The translations under genes and the position numbers were made by a program. A DNA stretch of 64,000 nucleotides from Acidimicrobiia bacterium (GTDB taxonomy: Bacteria; Actinomycetota; Acidimicrobiia; Acidimicrobiales; VFJN01): positions 62,001 through 126,000 of the forward strand of contig SHVB01000002.1 of assembly GCA_009694375.1 (NCBI GenBank). The letters are read 5' to 3'. How positions within the stretch are numbered: position 1 is the first letter of the stretch; every line of letters starts with the position of its first letter. Of this stretch, positions 61,274 to 64,000 are shown piece after piece. The notes under the pieces were generated by a model, which saw only the letters and a program-made list of their open reading frames with translations, searched no databases and had not been told where the DNA came from.

Positions 61274-62803
61274 TTAGACGGCCTTGTCCTGCCCTTGCCA
61301 GTACTTGTCGCGCAGGAGCCGGGAGTACAACTTGCCGGTGGGATGACGAGGCAGGCGATCTTCGAAATCGACCGACCGCGGCACCTTGAAGCCCGCCATC
61401 TCACGACGGGCGAACAACAAGATTTCCTGCTCGAGTTCCGGTGACGAGCGATATCCGGCCCGCAGTTCCACCGCTGCTTTTACCTGCTCACCCCACTCCT
61501 CATCGGGGATACCGAACACGGCCACATCCGCCACGGCCGGATGCTCGATCAGCACCTGTTCGATCTCGGCCGGATAAATGTTCACCCCGCCCGAAATGAT
61601 CATGTTGGCAACTCGATCAGACAAAAACACATAACCATCGGCATCCACATGCCCCACGTCGCCCATCGTGAAAGTGCCGGGGGCCAAATGGGCGGCATCG
61701 GTCTTCTCCTGCGCTTGGTGGTACTCAAACACCTCATCGGTGATGAGGTTGTGCGAGTAGAGCGTGCCCACCTCCCCCGCCGGCAGCCGCTCACCCTGAG
61801 GATCCACCGCGAAGACCTCATAACTCGGGATCGCTCGGCCCACCGTGCCCGGCTTGGTGAGCCACGCCGCCGCATCCACCAGGGTAAACACCCCGCCCTC
61901 GGTGCTCCCCCAGTACTCAGTGAGCACCGGGCCCCACCACTGGATCATCTTGTGCTTGGTGGACGGCGCTATCGGGGCGGCCCCGTGGAGGACCATGCCG
62001 AGAGACGACGAGTCGAAGGCCGCCCGCTGTTCATCGGGCAAGCGCAAGAGCCGCACGCACATGGTGGGCACGAGGTGGCTGTTACGGATCTGGCGTTCCT
62101 CGATGAGACGCAGACACTGCGTCTCATCCCAACGCGGCATCAACACCAGTTCGGCTCCGTTGGCGAGGTCGATCGCCGCGAACCCAAGCGGGGCGGCGTG
62201 ATAGAGCGGCCCGGTGACCAGGTGGGGGCCAGCCCCCGCGAGCCCCAGCACCATCCCGGCCCCCTCACCCTGGGCCAGGGCGAGGCCCAACGATGGAGGC
62301 CGCACGCGCTTCACTCCTTTGGGCCGACCGGTGGTGCCCGACGTGTAGAGCATCGTGCCACCCCCCGGACCGTCCAGACTGAAGGGGGCATCGTTGCCGT
62401 GAGCGGCTACCGCCTCCAGCGGATCACCGGTGACGATCACCACCACCGGCCCCGAGGCCAACGCCACCGCCGCCCGCGCGACCGCCTCGTGCTCCGGATC
62501 GGTCACGAGCAGCAACGACCCAGAGTCGTTCAGGATATAGGCCACCTCCGCGGCGGTCAGGTGCCAGTTGATCGCCGTCACCCACGTACCGGAGTGTTGC
62601 GCAGCCAGGAGCAGGTCGATCACCTCCACTCGATTTCCCAACAACATCGCCACATGACCCCCCACCGGCAGGCCACCCTCTTCCAGCAGCCAGTGGCCGA
62701 TCCGGCGGGCCCGGTCGAGGAGTTCGCCGCGGGTGCGGGTGCGGGTGAGGTCGTCGACGGCCGGCGCATCCGGATCATCGGTGGCGAGTTGCAAGAAGCC
62801 CAT
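61274..62803 (-). CDS. Acyl-CoA synthetase (AMP-binding)
   Basis: Activates a carboxylic acid to its CoA ester with ATP. 509 residues from ATG at 62803. Core motif MLYTSGTTGRPKGVKR, the YWGSTEGG segment, GDVGHVDADGYVFLSDRVAN and the C-terminal catalytic Lys in HPTGKLYSR are all present. Chain-length preference cannot be told. Divergent from the CDF transporter with a 49-bp gap. Confidence 0.94.
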   Translation of the reverse strand: MGFLQLATDDPDAPAVDDLTRTRTRGELLDRARRIGHWLLEEGGLPVGGHVAMLLGNRVEVIDLLLAAQHSGTWVTAINWHLTAAEVAYILNDSGSLLLVTDPEHEAVARAAVALASGPVVVIVTGDPLEAVAAHGNDAPFSLDGPGGGTMLYTSGTTGRPKGVKRVRPPSLGLALAQGEGAGMVLGLAGAGPHLVTGPLYHAAPLGFAAIDLANGAELVLMPRWDETQCLRLIEERQIRNSHLVPTMCVRLLRLPDEQRAAFDSSSLGMVLHGAAPIAPSTKHKMIQWWGPVLTEYWGSTEGGVFTLVDAAAWLTKPGTVGRAIPSYEVFAVDPQGERLPAGEVGTLYSHNLITDEVFEYHQAQEKTDAAHLAPGTFTMGDVGHVDADGYVFLSDRVANMIISGGVNIYPAEIEQVLIEHPAVADVAVFGIPDEEWGEQVKAAVELRAGYRSSPELEQEILLFARREMAGFKVPRSVDFEDRLPRHPTGKLYSRLLRDKYWQGQDKAV

Positions 62804-62852
62804 AGGCCCGATCCTGGCAAAGATCACCACCCAGTGCCTCTAGCCTGACGAG

Positions 62853-63770
62853 ATGACAACGCCGGGCAACAGCACCAAGGCGGTGGTGGCGGCGCTCCTG
62901 GCCAACGCCGGGATCGCCGTAGCCAAGTTCGCCGGCTTCCTCATCACCGGGTCGGCATCGATGCTGGCCGAGTGCGTCCACTCAGTGGCGGACTCCGGCA
63001 ACCAGTGTCTCCTGCTCCTCGGGGGCAAACGAGCGCGCCGAAGCGCCGACGAAGACCACCCCTTCGGGTACGGCCGGGAGCGCTACTTCTGGGCCTTCGT
63101 GGTGGCCATGGTGCTGTTCAGTCTGGGCGGGGCCTTTGCCATCTTCGAGGGCATCACCAAGATCCAGCACCCCCACGAACTCGACTCGGCCAGGGTCGCC
63201 ATCGCCATCCTGACCACGGCGGCGGTGCTCGAAGCGTTCTCCCTACGCACCGCATTGGTTGAGTCGCGTCGCATGAAAGGACCGGCGAGCTGGTGGAGCT
63301 TCATTCGCCACTCGAAGAACCCCGAGCTACCCGTCGTGCTCCTCGAGGACCTCGGGGCCGTCGTCGGCCTGTTGATTGCCACCACGGCGGTGACGGCATC
63401 GATGGTCACCGGCAACGCGATCTACGACGGCTACGGCACACTGGCCATCGGCTTACTGCTCACCACGATTGCGATCATCCTGGCCATCGAGATGAAGAGC
63501 CTCCTCATCGGCGAAGCGGCCACCGGCAAGATGGTGAACACCATCCGCGCTGTCATCGAAGGCGATCCCGCGGTCAAGCGACTCATCCACATGCGCACCC
63601 AGCACCTTGGCCCCGAGGAAGTGCTGGTGGGCGCCAAGATCAACTTCACCGACAGCCTCACGATAGGAGACGTCTCCATCGCCGTGAATCGCATAGAAAG
63701 CTCCATCCGAGCCTCGGTGCCGGAGGCCACCCTGATCTACCTCGAACCCGACACGATGACGGTCCCGTAA
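62853..63770 (+). CDS. Cation diffusion facilitator family transporter
   Basis: 305 residues from ATG at 62853, six predicted helices. Metal-site residues in AECVHSVAD (helix 2, His and Asp) and LLEDLGAVVG (helix 5, Asp) mark a CDF protein, similar to the ZnT9-like group with the HPFGYGRERYFWAF segment. Exports divalent cations (Zn, Fe, Mn or Cd) against protons. Cytosolic C-terminal domain present. Confidence 0.92.
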   Translation: MTTPGNSTKAVVAALLANAGIAVAKFAGFLITGSASMLAECVHSVADSGNQCLLLLGGKRARRSADEDHPFGYGRERYFWAFVVAMVLFSLGGAFAIFEGITKIQHPHELDSARVAIAILTTAAVLEAFSLRTALVESRRMKGPASWWSFIRHSKNPELPVVLLEDLGAVVGLLIATTAVTASMVTGNAIYDGYGTLAIGLLLTTIAIILAIEMKSLLIGEAATGKMVNTIRAVIEGDPAVKRLIHMRTQHLGPEEVLVGAKINFTDSLTIGDVSIAVNRIESSIRASVPEATLIYLEPDTMTVP

Positions 63771-63814
63771 TACGGGCCGGAGGACCCACGCACCCCGCCG
63801 GGAAAGCACGCGAA

Positions 63815-63843
63815 GAGCGGCGCTCCGGGGGGAAGCGCCGCTC
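63815..63843. terminator. Bidirectional terminator hairpin
   Basis: Perfect 10-bp arms GAGCGGCGCT (63815-63824) and AGCGCCGCTC (63834-63843) with a 9-base loop, between the convergent CDF gene and the truncated gene at the window end. Confidence 0.75.
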
Positions 63844-63893
63844 GATTCGCACGATGTCCCGGGGGGGACTTCGGAGGGTAAAACGAAGGGGAC

Positions 63894-64000
63894 CTAGGCG
63901 GCCTTGGTGGCCCGGGGCGCCCGGACGACCTTCTTGACGGAGTAACCGGCCACGGGGGCGAGGGTTACCAGCACACCGGTCACGATGGCGGAATTGGCGT
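63894..64000 (-). CDS. C-terminal end of a hypothetical membrane-associated protein (partial)
   Basis: Only the last 35 residues are inside the window: NSAIVTGVLVTLAPVAGYSV followed by a basic tail (KKVVRAPRATKAA). A hydrophobic stretch then a Lys/Arg-rich end suggests one membrane helix. The rest lies beyond the window edge. Confidence 0.55.
   Translation of the reverse strand, partial: ANSAIVTGVLVTLAPVAGYSVKKVVRAPRATKAA

Overview
The window is GC-rich chromosomal DNA with many GTG starts, short intergenic gaps and 4-bp stop/start overlaps. The gene content is that of an Actinomycetota member: a PunA/PGM pair, a CIRCE-controlled FmdB-type gene next to galU-moeA, DUF3097, a mycobacterial PtpB-like phosphatase, LppX-like and fasciclin lipoproteins, and a ferredoxin with its reductase. 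Several families (DUF3097, fasciclin lipoprotein, crotonases, LLM oxidoreductase, sulfatase) would suit an uncultured Acidimicrobiia-like organism, but that placement is inference. No rRNA or CRISPR array is visible.

Layout. 1-20.7 kb is housekeeping and catabolic: a crotonase, an L,D-transpeptidase, a tightly coupled nucleoside-salvage operon (adenosine kinase-like, PNP, phosphohexomutase/pentomutase), an M1 aminopeptidase, a lysoplasmalogenase-like membrane protein, a ferredoxin/reductase pair, a YcaQ/AlkX DNA glycosylase, SEC-C methionine aminopeptidase, a MenC-like enolase-superfamily enzyme, a PtpB-like phosphatase, an LLM monooxygenase, an arylsulfatase and a 14-TM MFS exporter. 21-32.6 kb holds tRNA-Ala(CGC), molybdenum cofactor genes (moaC, moaA, moeA), galU, plsY, a heat-shock-type FmdB protein behind a CIRCE operator, a SAF-domain protein, uppP, the tldD/pmbA pair, a thioesterase and a lipoprotein. 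32.7-48.1 kb holds a flippase-like protein, a PAP2 enzyme, dxs, an Nfu-type Fe-S carrier, two more crotonases, an ABC-F protein, DUF3097, a DrrAB-like ABC exporter, a fasciclin lipoprotein and a PAS-GGDEF-EAL protein.

48.1-59.85 kb is an accessory region. Its first part (48.1-52.1 kb) is a junkyard of lower GC content with truncated genes: a DUF499-like C-terminus, a YHYH-like fragment, and an IS6-family remnant fused in frame to a tyrosine-phosphatase domain. Then comes tRNA-Arg(CCT), whose 3' half is repeated (44/45 bp) 7.65 kb downstream. The repeats bound a genomic island with a recombinase-like remnant next to the tRNA. Inside are a secreted Calx-beta/SGNH hydrolase, an alginate-lyase-like gene, a kinase with an APH fold, a Met-rich cupredoxin lipoprotein, remnants of IS1182-like and IS3-like transposases, and an intact IS6-family element.

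Beyond the island (59.9-64 kb) the sequence returns to ordinary genes: a phytanoyl-CoA dioxygenase-like protein, an acyl-CoA synthetase, a cation diffusion facilitator and the end of a truncated gene. Several crotonases, the acyl-CoA synthetase and thioesterases point to an aerobic life using acyl-CoA substrates; the sulfatase and monooxygenase suggest scavenging of organosulfur compounds. These lifestyle statements are inference from families.
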